Shown here: piece after piece, positions 16,142 through 25,041 of the stretch | Position numbering within the stretch: the first letter of the stretch is position 1 | Layout: each line of letters begins with the position of its first letter | Assembly: GCF_004348545.1 (NCBI RefSeq) | Contig: NZ_SMKL01000018.1 | Coordinates: forward strand, 26,918-90,917 | Direction of reading: 5' to 3' | DNA: 64,000 nucleotides | From: Jiangella ureilytica | Lineage (GTDB): Bacteria; Actinomycetota; Actinomycetes; Jiangellales; Jiangellaceae | The notes under the pieces: generated by a model | Told to the model about the DNA's origin: nothing | What the model saw: only the letters and a program-made list of their open reading frames with translations | The model's database searches: none | Translations under genes and position numbers: made by a program

Positions 16142-18739
16142 GTGACTCGTCGCCGTCTCGCCGCCGGGCTCGCCGTCCTGGCGGGTCTGGTCGTGCTGGC
16201 ACTCGTCGCCACGGCGTCCGTCGGCGTCTGGTCGGTGCGCCGCGCGTACCCGGAATACGAGGGCACCGCCGAGATCCCGCGGCTGACGGCAGAGGTCGAG
16301 GTCATCCGCGACGAGAACGGCATCCCGCACATCTATGCCGACACCCCCGAGGACCTGTTCCGGGCGCAGGCGTACGTGCACGCACAGGACCGGTTCTGGC
16401 AGATGGACTTCCGCCGGCACGTCACGTCCGGCCGGCTGTCGGAGCTGTTCGGCGAGGACCAGGTCGAGACCGACGCGTTCGTGCGCACGCTCGGCTGGAC
16501 CGAGGTCGCGCGTGCCGAGCTGCCGCTGATCAGCCCCGAGAGCCGCCGCTACTTCGACGCGTACGCCGACGGCGTCAACGCCTGGCTGGACCAGACCGAC
16601 GGCGGCGAGCGCGGCCTCGCGTACACCCTGCTCGGGCTGACCGGCGGTGATGCCTCCCCGAGCCGCTGGACGCCGGTCGACTCGCTGAGCTGGCTCAAGG
16701 CCATGGCGTGGGACCTGCGCGGCAACATGCAGGACGAGATCAGCCGCTCGCTGCTGGCGGCGAGCGGGCTGCCGGTCGACCGCGTCGAGCAGCTGTGGCC
16801 CGACTCGCCGGCCGGCCTGGCGCCGCCCATCGTCGCCGACGAGTACGTCTCGCCGCGGCTGCCCGAGGCGCTGACCGGCGCCGACGGCGCGCCCGTCCCG
16901 CTGCCGCCGGAGGCCATGGCAGCCGTCCAGGAGGCGGCCGACGGGCTCGACGCGGCCCCGGTGACGTTCGGCGACGGCGACGGCGTCGGCTCCAACTCGT
17001 GGGTGGTCGGCGGCGAGCACACGGAGTCCGGCGCGCCGCTGCTGGCCAACGACCCGCACCTGGCGCCGTCGATCCCGTCGATCTGGTACCAGGTCGGGCT
17101 GCACTGCCGCGAGGTCGGGCCGGCCTGCCCGTTCGACGTGGCCGGCTACTCCTTCGCCGGGCTGCCGGGCGTCATCATCGGGCACAACCAGGACATCGCG
17201 TGGGGGTTCACCAACCTCAGCCCCGACGTCACCGACCTCTACCTCGAACAGGTCCGCGGCACCACGTATCGCGTCGGCGACGACTGGATCCCGCTCGAGG
17301 TCCGCGAAGAGACCATCGAGGTGGCCGGCGGCGACGACGTCACCATCACCGTCCGCAGCACCCACCACGGCCCGCTGCTGTCCGAGCGCGACGACGACAT
17401 CGAGTCGATCGGCGCCGACGCCGAGGTCGAGGGCGAGCCGCCGCCGTCGGGCGACGAGGACGACGAGGGGGACGAGGGCGACGACGGGTACGAGGTCGCC
17501 CTGCGCTGGACGGCGCTCGACCCCGGCCGCACGGCGGACGCGATCTTCGCGCTGAACCGGGCCACCGACTGGGGCTCGTTCCGCTCGGCCGCCGCGCTGT
17601 TCGACGTGCCGTCGCAGAACCTCGTCTACGCCGACACCGAGGGCAACTTCGGCTACCAGGCACCCGGCCGCGTCCCGGTGCGCACCACGTACGACGGCCG
17701 CTATCCCGTCCCCGGCTGGACCGGGCAGTACGAGTGGGCCGGCTACATCCCGTTCGCCGCCATGCCCAGCGTCCTCAACCCGGCACAGGGCTATGTCGTC
17801 ACGGCGAACCAGCCGGTCACCAGCGACCGCTACCCGTTCCTGCTGACCGCGGACTTCGACCCCGGGCACCGGGCCGGGCGCATCGACGAGCTGCTCGCAC
17901 AGGCGGTGGCCGGCGGCGACCCGCTCGGCGTCGCGGACATGTCGGCGATCCAGATGGACGCGCACAGCGACGCCGCCGACATCCTGGTGCCGTACCTGCT
18001 CGAGCTCGAGGCGCCGCAGGGCTACTACGGCGACGGGCTGCGGCTGCTGCGCGACTGGGACCGGTCGATGGCGCCGGACTCCGCCGCGGCGGCCTACTTC
18101 AACGCCGTCTGGCGCAACCTGCTCGAGCTGACGTTCCACGACGACCTGCCCGAGGACGAGTGGCCCGACGGCGGTGGCCGCTGGTTCGAGGTCATGCGCC
18201 ACCTGCTCCAGAACCCCGCCGACCCGTTCTGGGACGACGTCGAGAGCGAGGGCGGCACCGAGACACGCGACATCATCCTCGTCGAGGCGGCCCGCGACGC
18301 CCGCGACGAGATGACCATGGAGCAGGGCAAGGACGCCTCGACCTGGGAGTGGGGGCGGCTGCACGCGCTGGAGCTGACGGAGCAGACCTTCGGCACGTCC
18401 GGCATCGGGCTGGTCGAGTGGATGGTCAACCGCGGGCCGGTCGAGGTGGGCGGCGGCGGGTCCATCGTGCTGGCCAACGCCTGGGACGCCGCCGAGGGCT
18501 ACGAGACGGTGTGGTCGCCGTCGATGCGGATGATCGTCGACCTCGACGACCTCGACGCGTCGCGCTGGATCGACCTCACCGGCATCAGCGGGCACCCGTT
18601 CCACGACCACTACGAGGACCAGACCGAGCTCTGGCGCGACGGCGAGACGCTGCCGATGCGCTGGGACGAGGACGGCATCCGCGAGGCCGGCGAGCACACG
18701 TTCACGTTCGTCCCGCCCGAGCCGACGGCGTCGCCGTAG
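16142..18739 (+). CDS. Penicillin acylase family protein (Ntn-hydrolase)
   Basis: 865 aa from GTG 16142; a TACGCT hexamer 6 nt upstream suggests a leaderless transcript. The N-terminus has one TM or signal segment (LAAGLAVLAGLVVLALVATASVG). The alpha-chain region (VIRDENGIPHIYADTPEDLFRAQAYVHAQDRFWQMD) is typical. The beta-chain nucleophile is the Ser in GSNSWVVGG (about residue 284), which becomes N-terminal after autoproteolysis, followed by PLLANDPHL. Length fits. Members cleave beta-lactam side chains or N-acyl-homoserine lactones; the substrate here is unknown. An acidic insertion (about 430-445) is unusual. Confidence 0.92.
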   Translation: MTRRRLAAGLAVLAGLVVLALVATASVGVWSVRRAYPEYEGTAEIPRLTAEVEVIRDENGIPHIYADTPEDLFRAQAYVHAQDRFWQMDFRRHVTSGRLSELFGEDQVETDAFVRTLGWTEVARAELPLISPESRRYFDAYADGVNAWLDQTDGGERGLAYTLLGLTGGDASPSRWTPVDSLSWLKAMAWDLRGNMQDEISRSLLAASGLPVDRVEQLWPDSPAGLAPPIVADEYVSPRLPEALTGADGAPVPLPPEAMAAVQEAADGLDAAPVTFGDGDGVGSNSWVVGGEHTESGAPLLANDPHLAPSIPSIWYQVGLHCREVGPACPFDVAGYSFAGLPGVIIGHNQDIAWGFTNLSPDVTDLYLEQVRGTTYRVGDDWIPLEVREETIEVAGGDDVTITVRSTHHGPLLSERDDDIESIGADAEVEGEPPPSGDEDDEGDEGDDGYEVALRWTALDPGRTADAIFALNRATDWGSFRSAAALFDVPSQNLVYADTEGNFGYQAPGRVPVRTTYDGRYPVPGWTGQYEWAGYIPFAAMPSVLNPAQGYVVTANQPVTSDRYPFLLTADFDPGHRAGRIDELLAQAVAGGDPLGVADMSAIQMDAHSDAADILVPYLLELEAPQGYYGDGLRLLRDWDRSMAPDSAAAAYFNAVWRNLLELTFHDDLPEDEWPDGGGRWFEVMRHLLQNPADPFWDDVESEGGTETRDIILVEAARDARDEMTMEQGKDASTWEWGRLHALELTEQTFGTSGIGLVEWMVNRGPVEVGGGGSIVLANAWDAAEGYETVWSPSMRMIVDLDDLDASRWIDLTGISGHPFHDHYEDQTELWRDGETLPMRWDEDGIREAGEHTFTFVPPEPTASP

Positions 18740-18756
18740 CCGGTCTCTGCTGCGGC

Positions 18757-19353
18757 TCAGCGCAGGCGGTGGACGCCGCTCGGGGTCGCCGCGGCGTCGA
18801 CGGGGACGTCGTGCGGCTCGCGGGGGACCGGGATGTCGAGCACCTCGCCGTCGTGCAGCAGCACGCAGGTCAGCGGCGGCGGCGAGACCGCGAGCAGCCG
18901 GGCCAGCACGCGGTCGTACGACCCGCCGCCGCGCCCCAGCCGGTGGCCGCGCCGGTCGACCGCCAGGCCCGGCACGAGCAGCACGTCCGCCGAGGCGACC
19001 GCCGCGGGACCCAAGCGGTCGCCGTCGGGCTCCAGCAGCCCGCGCGCGGCCGGGACCAGGCCACGCGGTCCGGTGTACGCGGCCCAGTCGAGGTCGCCGC
19101 CGGGCAGCAGCACCGGCAGCAGCACGTCGACACCGTCGTCGCTGAGCGCCTCGATGAGCGGACCGGTGCCGGGCTCGCGTCCCACTGACACATAGGCGGC
19201 GACGGTGTGCGCCCCGGCCAGTTCGGAGAGGGCCAGGACGACGTCGCTCAGGCTCCGTCCGGCCGCGGCGAGCGCCGTCGCGTCGAGCTCGGAGCGGCGC
19301 GCGAGGATCCGTTCGCGCAGCGCCCGCTTGGCCTCGCGCACCGTCGTCGTCAC
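18757..19353 (-). CDS. 5-formyltetrahydrofolate cyclo-ligase
   Basis: About 198 aa from GTG 19353 (a start at 19377 would add eight residues). The N-terminal helix VREAKRALRERILARRSEL and the C-terminal signature HRLGRGGGSYDRVLARL (about residues 140-160) identify the family. It converts 5-formyl-THF to 5,10-methenyl-THF with ATP. The enzyme lies beside galU on the opposite strand, as in mycobacteria (Rv0992c-Rv0993). Confidence 0.93.
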   Translation of the reverse strand: MTTTVREAKRALRERILARRSELDATALAAAGRSLSDVVLALSELAGAHTVAAYVSVGREPGTGPLIEALSDDGVDVLLPVLLPGGDLDWAAYTGPRGLVPAARGLLEPDGDRLGPAAVASADVLLVPGLAVDRRGHRLGRGGGSYDRVLARLLAVSPPPLTCVLLHDGEVLDIPVPREPHDVPVDAAATPSGVHRLR

Positions 19354-19484
19354 GCCTTCACCGTAATCCGACCGCACGCCGCGCTACTGACTGTCCGCAG
19401 GGCTTTGTAAGGTGACGCCCAGCACGGAGCGGGTACCTGAGCCTTGGAACGAGGCTGGCACGGCCCGACTGGATGAGGAGAGCG

Positions 19485-20426
19485 ATGACTGAGCAGCGAG
19501 CGGGACAGGGCGGACCGGACGGCGCGGTGACGAAGGTGGTCATCCCGGTCGCGGGCCTGGGCACCAGGTTCCTGCCGGCCACGAAGGCGACGCCGAAGGA
19601 GATGCTGCCCGTCGTCGACAAGCCGGCCATCCAGTACGTCGTCGAAGAGGCCGTCGCGGCGGGGCTCTCCGACGTGCTGCTGGTCACCGGACGCAACAAG
19701 GACGCCATCGAGAACCACTTCGACCGCGCCTGGGAACTCGAGCGGGCCCTGGAGCAGAAGGGCGACCAGGAGCGGCTGCGGCGGGTCATGAAGTCGCAGA
19801 TCCTGGGCGACATCCACTACGTCCGCCAGGGCGACCCGCGCGGCCTGGGGCACGCGGTCCTCTGCGGCGCGCTGCACGTCGGCGACCAGCCGTTCGCCGT
19901 CATGCTCGGCGACGACCTCATCGACCCGCGCGACCCCCTGCTGCCGCACATGCTCGATGTGCAGAAGCGCCACGGCGGCAGCGTCATCGCGCTCATCGAG
20001 GTCGACGCCGCCCTGGCTCACCTGTACGGCTGCGCGTCGGTCGAGCCGGCCGAGGACGACGTCGTCCGGGTCACCGACCTCGTCGAGAAGCCCGAGCCGG
20101 GCACCGCTCCGAGCAACCTGGCGATCATCGGGCGCTACGTCCTGCACCCGGCGGTGTTCGACGTGCTGCGCAAGACCGAGCCGGGCCGCGGCAACGAGAT
20201 CCAGCTCACCGACGCCCTCAAGACGCTGGCCGGCATGCCCGCCGAGGACGGTGGCGGCGTGCACGCCGTCGTGTTCCGCGGCCGCCGCTACGACACCGGC
20301 GACCGCCTCGACTACCTGCGCACCACGGTCAGCCTGGCCAGCGAGCGCAGCGATCTGGGCAAGGACTTCCGGGTGTTCCTGCGCGAGTTCGTTGCGCAGC
20401 TACCGCCCGAGGCCGAGGATGACTAG
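19485..20426 (+). CDS. galU: UTP-glucose-1-phosphate uridylyltransferase
   Basis: 313 aa. ATG 19485 is preferred over the in-frame ATG at 19473 because GAGGAGAG lies directly before it. The nucleotide-binding N-terminus reads VVIPVAGLGTRFLPATKATPKEMLP, followed by PAIQYVVEEA and the uridine-site LGDDLID. It makes UDP-glucose for cell-wall and exopolysaccharide synthesis. The stop TAG is directly followed by the GTG of moeA, so the two are co-transcribed. Confidence 0.96.
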   Translation: MTEQRAGQGGPDGAVTKVVIPVAGLGTRFLPATKATPKEMLPVVDKPAIQYVVEEAVAAGLSDVLLVTGRNKDAIENHFDRAWELERALEQKGDQERLRRVMKSQILGDIHYVRQGDPRGLGHAVLCGALHVGDQPFAVMLGDDLIDPRDPLLPHMLDVQKRHGGSVIALIEVDAALAHLYGCASVEPAEDDVVRVTDLVEKPEPGTAPSNLAIIGRYVLHPAVFDVLRKTEPGRGNEIQLTDALKTLAGMPAEDGGGVHAVVFRGRRYDTGDRLDYLRTTVSLASERSDLGKDFRVFLREFVAQLPPEAEDD

Positions 20427-21653
20427 GTGAAACGTGTCGCCGACCACCTGTCCGACATCCTTGCGGCGGTCCGGCCGCTGAGCGAGCTGGACTTCCAGCT
20501 GCTCGACGCGCACGGGTGCGTCCTCACCGAGGACGTCATCGCGCCGTGGTCGTTGCCGCAGTTCGACAACACCGCCATGGACGGCTACGCCGTGCTGGCC
20601 GACGACGTCGCGTCGGCGTCGGCCGAAGAGCCGGTGACGCTGCCGGTCGTCGCGGACATCCCGGCGGGCGACACCCGGATGAACGCCATCGGGCCGGGGC
20701 TCGCGGCGCGCATCATGACCGGCGCCCCCATGCCGGCGGGCGCCGACGCCGTCGTCCCGGTCGAAGAGACCGACGCCGGCACCGCGCGGGTCCGCATCAT
20801 GTCGCCCGCGAAGCCCGGCGCGCACATCCGGCGGGCCGGCGGCGACGTGCACGAGGGCGACGTCGTCATGGGCGCGGGCACGTATCTCGGCGCGGCGCAG
20901 ATCGGGCTGCTCGCCGCGGTCGGGCGCGACCGCGTGGTGGTCCGGCCGCGGCCGCGCGTCGTCATCATCTCCACCGGCAGCGAGCTGGTCGAGCCCGGCT
21001 ACCCGCTGACCACGGGGCAGATCTCCGACTCCAACTCGTTCACGCTGACCGCCGCCGCGCGCGAGGCCGGCGCCGTCGCCTACCGCATCCCGCCGATCCC
21101 GGACGACAAGGACCGCCTGCTCGGGCTCATCGAGGACCAGCTCATCCGCGCCGACATGGTCATCACCACGGGCGGGGTCAGCGCGGGCGCCTATGACATC
21201 GTCAAAGAGGTCCTCTCGCAGATCGGCACGGTGAAGTTCGACAACGTCGCCATGCAGCCGGGCAAGCCCCAGGGCTTCGGCACCATCGGCGACGACCGCA
21301 CGCCGATCTTCGCGCTGCCCGGCAACCCGGTCAGCGCGTTCGTCTCGTTCGAGGTGTTCGTGCGCCCGGCCATCCGCAAGATGCTCGGCTCGCCGCGGCT
21401 GCACCGGCCCAGCGTCAAGGCCGTGCTGCAGGAGCGGCTGCGCTCGCCCGAGGGACGGCGGCAGTTCGCCCGGGCGCGCGTGCAGACGGCTCAGGACGGC
21501 ACCCACCAGGTCCGGCCCATCGGGGCGCAGCACTCGCACCTCATGGGCGACCTCGCCTACGCCAACGCGCTGATCGTGGTGCCCGAGCACATCACGGAGG
21601 TCGCGGCGGGCCAGGTGGTCGACACCGTCCTGCTGGAACGGCGGCGCGAGTGA
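20427..21653 (+). CDS. MoeA/gephyrin-like molybdopterin molybdotransferase (Glp)
   Basis: 408 aa, GTG start immediately after the galU stop. Domains follow MoeA: N-terminal part (PLSELDFQLLDAHGCVLTEDV ... PQFDNTAMDGYAV), the MoCF-binding domain (VVIISTGSELVEPG ... MVITTGGVSAGAYD ... ALPGNPVSAFVSFEVFVRP) and a C-terminal beta-barrel. Classical MoeA inserts molybdate into molybdopterin. In corynebacteria and mycobacteria the homologue at this galU-linked locus is the gephyrin-like Glp that works with the membrane receptor GlpR in division; a GlpR-type gene is present at 24099. Either or both roles are possible. Confidence 0.93.
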   Translation: MKRVADHLSDILAAVRPLSELDFQLLDAHGCVLTEDVIAPWSLPQFDNTAMDGYAVLADDVASASAEEPVTLPVVADIPAGDTRMNAIGPGLAARIMTGAPMPAGADAVVPVEETDAGTARVRIMSPAKPGAHIRRAGGDVHEGDVVMGAGTYLGAAQIGLLAAVGRDRVVVRPRPRVVIISTGSELVEPGYPLTTGQISDSNSFTLTAAAREAGAVAYRIPPIPDDKDRLLGLIEDQLIRADMVITTGGVSAGAYDIVKEVLSQIGTVKFDNVAMQPGKPQGFGTIGDDRTPIFALPGNPVSAFVSFEVFVRPAIRKMLGSPRLHRPSVKAVLQERLRSPEGRRQFARARVQTAQDGTHQVRPIGAQHSHLMGDLAYANALIVVPEHITEVAAGQVVDTVLLERRRE

Positions 21654-22126
21654 GCTCTGGTGGTTTCACGCATCTCGATTCCGAGGGTGCGGCGCGCATG
21701 GTGGACGTGTCGGCCAAGGACGTGACGGTCCGGACGGCGACGGCGTCGGGCCGCGTGCTGGTCTCTTCTGCTGTTGTCGCGGCGCTGCGGGGCTCGGGCG
21801 TGCCGAAGGGCGACGCGCTCGCCGTCGCGCGGCTGGCCGGCATCATGGGCGCGAAGAAGACGCCGGACCTCATTCCGCTGTGTCATCCGCTGGCGCTGCA
21901 CGGGGTCGATGTGTCGCTGACGGTTTCTGATGACGCGGTGGTGGTGGCGGCGACCGTGCGGACCGCCGACCGGACCGGCGTCGAGATGGAGGCGCTGACG
22001 GCCGTCGCCACCGCAGCGCTCACCGTCGTCGACATGGTGAAGTCCATCGACAAGGGCGCCGTCATCACCGACATCCGCCTCGAGGAGAAGACCGGGGGCA
22101 AGTCCGGCACCTGGCGGCGGCCATGA
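21650..22126 (+). CDS. moaC: Cyclic pyranopterin monophosphate synthase
   Basis: 158 aa, GTG start overlapping the moeA stop (GTGA). FTHLDSEGAARMVDVSAKDVTVR opens the protein; GAKKTPDLIPLCHPLALHGVDV and GVEMEALTAVATAALTVVDMVKSID carry the conserved active-site region of MoaC. It catalyses the rearrangement yielding cPMP in molybdenum cofactor synthesis. Overlaps the next gene by 4 nt. Confidence 0.96.
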   Translation: MSSGGFTHLDSEGAARMVDVSAKDVTVRTATASGRVLVSSAVVAALRGSGVPKGDALAVARLAGIMGAKKTPDLIPLCHPLALHGVDVSLTVSDDAVVVAATVRTADRTGVEMEALTAVATAALTVVDMVKSIDKGAVITDIRLEEKTGGKSGTWRRP

Positions 22127-22614
22127 GGGCGCTGGTCGTGACGGTGTCGACGCGCGCGGCCACGGGGGTGTACGAGGACCGGGGCGGGCCGTTGATCGTC
22201 GCGGCGCTGTCCGGAGCCGGGTTCGCGGTGACGGGGCCGGTGGTCGTGCCCGACGGCGAGCAGGTCGAGGCGGCGTTGCGTTCGGGGGTCTCTGACGGCT
22301 ATGACGTGGTGGTGACCACGGGAGGCACCGGGCTCAGCCCCACCGACGTCACGCCCGAGATGACCCGCCGCGTGGTGGAGGCGGAGGTGCCGGGCATCGC
22401 CGAGGCGATTCGCGCGTACGGGGTCGCGCACGGGGTCCCGGCGGCGGCACTGTCGCGCGGTGTGGCCGGCCGCGCCGGTCGGACCCTCCTCGTCAACCTG
22501 CCCGGGTCGCCGGGCGGGGTGCGCGACGGGCTCGCCGTGCTGGTGCCGGTGCTGGGGCACGCCGTGGATCAGTTGCGTGGCGGGGACCACGTCGCTTCCG
22601 GAGGTGCGTCGTGA
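22123..22614 (+). CDS. Molybdopterin adenylyltransferase-like protein (MogA/MoaB)
   Basis: 163 aa with a single MoCF-biosynthesis domain: LVVTVSTRAATGVYEDRGGPLI, DVVVTTGGTGLSPTDVTPEM, and a C-terminal LVNLPGSPGGVRDGL. It adenylates molybdopterin before MoeA acts. Overlaps moaC and the acetyltransferase gene by 4 nt on each side, so moeA-moaC-mog-rimJ form one tight operon. Confidence 0.92.
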   Translation: MRALVVTVSTRAATGVYEDRGGPLIVAALSGAGFAVTGPVVVPDGEQVEAALRSGVSDGYDVVVTTGGTGLSPTDVTPEMTRRVVEAEVPGIAEAIRAYGVAHGVPAAALSRGVAGRAGRTLLVNLPGSPGGVRDGLAVLVPVLGHAVDQLRGGDHVASGGAS

Positions 22615-23228
22615 GGTCGCGATCGACCCGGCTCGGCTGGCCGGTCGAGCTGCACGAGGGCCCCGTCGGGCTGCGGCCGCTGCACGCACGCGACCTGCGG
22701 GTCTGGTCCCAGGTGCGGCAACGCAGTGAGGCCTGGCTGCGGCCGTGGGAGGCGACGCCCCCGCCGCCGGCCGACCCGTACACCATGTCGTTCCGGCAGA
22801 TGGTGCGGCTGCACGCCGCCCAGGCCCGTGCCGACGAGTCGCTGCCGTGGGCGGTCACCTACAACGGGCGGCTGGCCGGGCAGCTCAACGTCTCGAACAT
22901 CATCTGGGGCTCGGCCAGAATGGGGACCGTCGGCTACTGGCTCGACGTCGACCTCGCCGGCCGCGGCATCATGCCCACCGCCGTCGCCTTGGGTGTCGAT
23001 TACTGCTTCTTCGTCGCCGGCCTGCACCGGCTCGAGGTCAACATCCGGCCCGAGAATCGCGCCTCCCTGCGGGTCGTCGAGAAGCTCGGCTTCCGCGAGG
23101 AAGGCCTGCGGCCCAAGCTCCTGCACATCGACGGCGAGTGGCGCGACCACCGCTCGTTCGCGCTGACCGCCGAAGAGGTCCCCGAAGGACTGCTGCGACG
23201 GTGGCGTTCGTCGCGTCTGGCCCCCTGA
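22611..23228 (+). CDS. RimJ/RimL-type GNAT N-acetyltransferase
   Basis: 205 aa, start overlapping the mog stop. GNAT core: LRPLHARDLRVWSQVR, then VGYWLDVDLAGRGIMPTAVAL (acetyl-CoA loop, RGIM replacing RGxG), YCFFVAGLHRLEVNIRPENRASLRVVEKLGFREEG. Family members acetylate ribosomal protein N-termini or small substrates. In M. tuberculosis rimJ (Rv0995) also lies between moeA1 and the GlpR gene. Confidence 0.9.
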   Translation: MRSRSTRLGWPVELHEGPVGLRPLHARDLRVWSQVRQRSEAWLRPWEATPPPPADPYTMSFRQMVRLHAAQARADESLPWAVTYNGRLAGQLNVSNIIWGSARMGTVGYWLDVDLAGRGIMPTAVALGVDYCFFVAGLHRLEVNIRPENRASLRVVEKLGFREEGLRPKLLHIDGEWRDHRSFALTAEEVPEGLLRRWRSSRLAP

Positions 23229-23372
23229 TCGTTGGTAGCGGCGTCGCGCTGACCAGCGGGTCTCACGGTGGGTAACCGTTTAGGGTCGGTTCGTCACGCT
23301 CTGTTGGTATCTGCCTGTGCGATTATTGATCGGTAGCGCATCGTTTGCTGATTGTTTCGTCTCGGGGGATTC

Positions 23373-24005
23373 ATGAACGACTCGGCAGGTGTGCGGCTCT
23401 GGAACGGCGCCATGCTTCCGACGCCGGGCGTCTTCCAGATCGATGCCGCGCACACGACCGCGGGCTTCGTCGCCCGGCACCTGATGGTCACCCAGGTCCG
23501 TGGCCGCTTCGAGAAGGTCGAAGGCACGATTCATGTCGCCGAGGACCCGCTCGAGTCGTCCGCGAACGCCGTCATCGAGACGGGCACCATCACCACCGGC
23601 GCGGCGGAGCGCGACGCCCACCTGCGCAGCCCCGACTTCCTCGACGTCGAGACGTTCCCGAAGATGAGCTTCCTGTCCCGCGAAGTCCACGGCGGCGGCT
23701 CCGGCCCGAAGTGGTCCGTCGTCAACGGCCAGATGGTCCGCCGCCGCCGCGGCGGCGCCGGCAAGTTCGTGTGCGTCGGCGACCTGACGATTCGCGGGGT
23801 CACCCGCCCCATTGAGCTCGACGTCTCCATCGACGGCGTCAAGGGTGACCCGTGGGGCGGTGAGCGCCTGGCTCTGTCGGCGACCGGCGAGATCGACCGC
23901 GAAGAGTACGGAATGATGTGGAACGTGGCCCTCGAGGCCGGCGGCTGGCTGGTGTCTCAGAAGGTGCAGCTCGAGATCCGGGCACAAGCGATCAGGATGA
24001 CCTGA
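23373..24005 (+). CDS. YceI family protein
   Basis: 210 aa from ATG 23373, which has CGGGGG a few nt upstream; the TTG at 23352 is less likely. The lipocalin-like YceI signature is clear: FQIDAAHTTAGFVARHLMVTQVRGRFEKVEGTI, then RDAHLRSPDFLDVETFPKMSF and LTIRGVTRPIELDV. YceI proteins bind isoprenoid-type lipids. No signal peptide is visible, so it should be cytoplasmic, as usual in actinobacteria. Confidence 0.9.
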   Translation: MNDSAGVRLWNGAMLPTPGVFQIDAAHTTAGFVARHLMVTQVRGRFEKVEGTIHVAEDPLESSANAVIETGTITTGAAERDAHLRSPDFLDVETFPKMSFLSREVHGGGSGPKWSVVNGQMVRRRRGGAGKFVCVGDLTIRGVTRPIELDVSIDGVKGDPWGGERLALSATGEIDREEYGMMWNVALEAGGWLVSQKVQLEIRAQAIRMT

Positions 24006-24084
24006 GGTCACTCTCGTCACATCGGTCACGTCCGTTGCGGACGACACACCGAGTCACGTCCAACGGCTCGGTTGCGTTGCCACG

Positions 24085-24090
24085 TAGCGT
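24085..24090 (+). promoter_or_regulatory. -10 element for glpR/sepX (leaderless)
   Basis: TAGCGT 8 nt upstream of ATG 24099, with no ribosome-binding site between. Confidence 0.4.
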
Positions 24091-24098
24091 TTTGTGGC

Positions 24099-24917
24099 AT
24101 GGGATACAGCGGCCTCATCTATGCGGCGATCGTCGCAGCGTGGGCCGCTTTTCTCGTGCCCAAGTGGGTCCGTCGCAACGAAGAGGTCGAGCGTGCCCGC
24201 GAGACCGACATGGAGCGCCGGGTGCGCGTCCTGTCCCGCCGTGGCGGTCCTCCGCAAGCGCCGCATGGCGCCGTCGCGGTCCCGTCGCGTGCGCCGTCAG
24301 AGCAAGTGACCCGGAGCGTCGAGCCCGACGTCTTCGCAGAAGCCGCCAGGCGCCGCCGGCGCATGCTGAGCTTGCTGGTGGCGCTGCTCGTCGTCTCGGT
24401 GGCCTTGGTCGTCGTGGGCCGCGCGCCGGCGTGGTTGATTGCCGGGCCGGGCGTGCTGCTGGTGTTGTTCTTGCTCGTCGCCCGCCGCGCCGCCGTCGTC
24501 CAAGCCCGCCGCCGACGGGTGGAGGCACGCCGCCGCGCGGCTGAACGCCGCAAGGAACCCCGTCAGGCCGGCGGCGTTGTCTGGACCTCGTCCTCGGAGG
24601 GCGCCGCGGCTCCGGAGGAAGGCGCCACTCGCCGCCTCGTCCTGCCGGACGAGCTCGTGGCCGAGGCGCCGGCAGAAGACCCCAACGCCTGGTCGCCCGT
24701 CTCGGTACCGTTGCCTACCTATCTCACCAAGCCCAAGGCAACCCGCCCCGCGGCTCGAAAGATCGACCTCGGTCAGCCCGGCGCCTGGACCTCGGGCCGC
24801 CTCGACCCGGCTTCGTCCATCCAGCTCCCGCACCGCGCTCCCGCCGAGCAACCGCCGGCCGAAACCACGGACACCGAGCAAGTGGTCGAAGAGCCCCGCC
24901 GCGCCGTCGGCGACTGA
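24099..24917 (+). CDS. Divisome membrane protein GlpR/SepX
   Basis: 272 aa. Starts MGYSGLIYAAIVAAWAAFLVPKWVRRNEE, a first TM helix followed by the conserved LVPKWVRR junction; two more TM helices follow at about residues 90-125 (LVALLVVSVALVVVG and LIAGPGVLLVLFLLVARR). The rest is an Arg-rich then low-complexity cytoplasmic tail ending in PLPTYLTKPKATR, a conserved C-terminal motif. The family includes GlpR (receptor of gephyrin-like Glp) and Streptomyces SepX, a division and septation protein. The moeA/glp gene lies 2.5 kb upstream, as in other actinobacteria. Confidence 0.8.
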   Translation: MGYSGLIYAAIVAAWAAFLVPKWVRRNEEVERARETDMERRVRVLSRRGGPPQAPHGAVAVPSRAPSEQVTRSVEPDVFAEAARRRRRMLSLLVALLVVSVALVVVGRAPAWLIAGPGVLLVLFLLVARRAAVVQARRRRVEARRRAAERRKEPRQAGGVVWTSSSEGAAAPEEGATRRLVLPDELVAEAPAEDPNAWSPVSVPLPTYLTKPKATRPAARKIDLGQPGAWTSGRLDPASSIQLPHRAPAEQPPAETTDTEQVVEEPRRAVGD

Positions 24918-24968
24918 GTCCCGATTGGGTCTCGGGCCGGTCCGGATGGTAAAGTCGCGGACGTTCTA

Positions 24969-25041
24969 GGGGCTGTGGCGCAGCTGGTAGCGCACCTCGT
25001 TCGCAACGAGGGGGTCAGGGGTTCGAGTCCCCTCAGCTCCA
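24969..25041 (+). tRNA. tRNA-Ala (anticodon CGC)
   Basis: 73-nt cloverleaf. The acceptor stem GGGGCTG pairs with CAGCTCC (one G-T pair); the anticodon arm CTCGTTCGCAACGAG has the loop TTCGCAA with CGC; the T arm contains GGTTCGAGTCC. It reads GCG. CCA is not encoded. It marks the left end of the lower-GC defence island. Confidence 0.95.

Noticed and set aside
16058..18697. 879-codon minus-strand ORF
   Set aside because: Shadow of the penicillin acylase.
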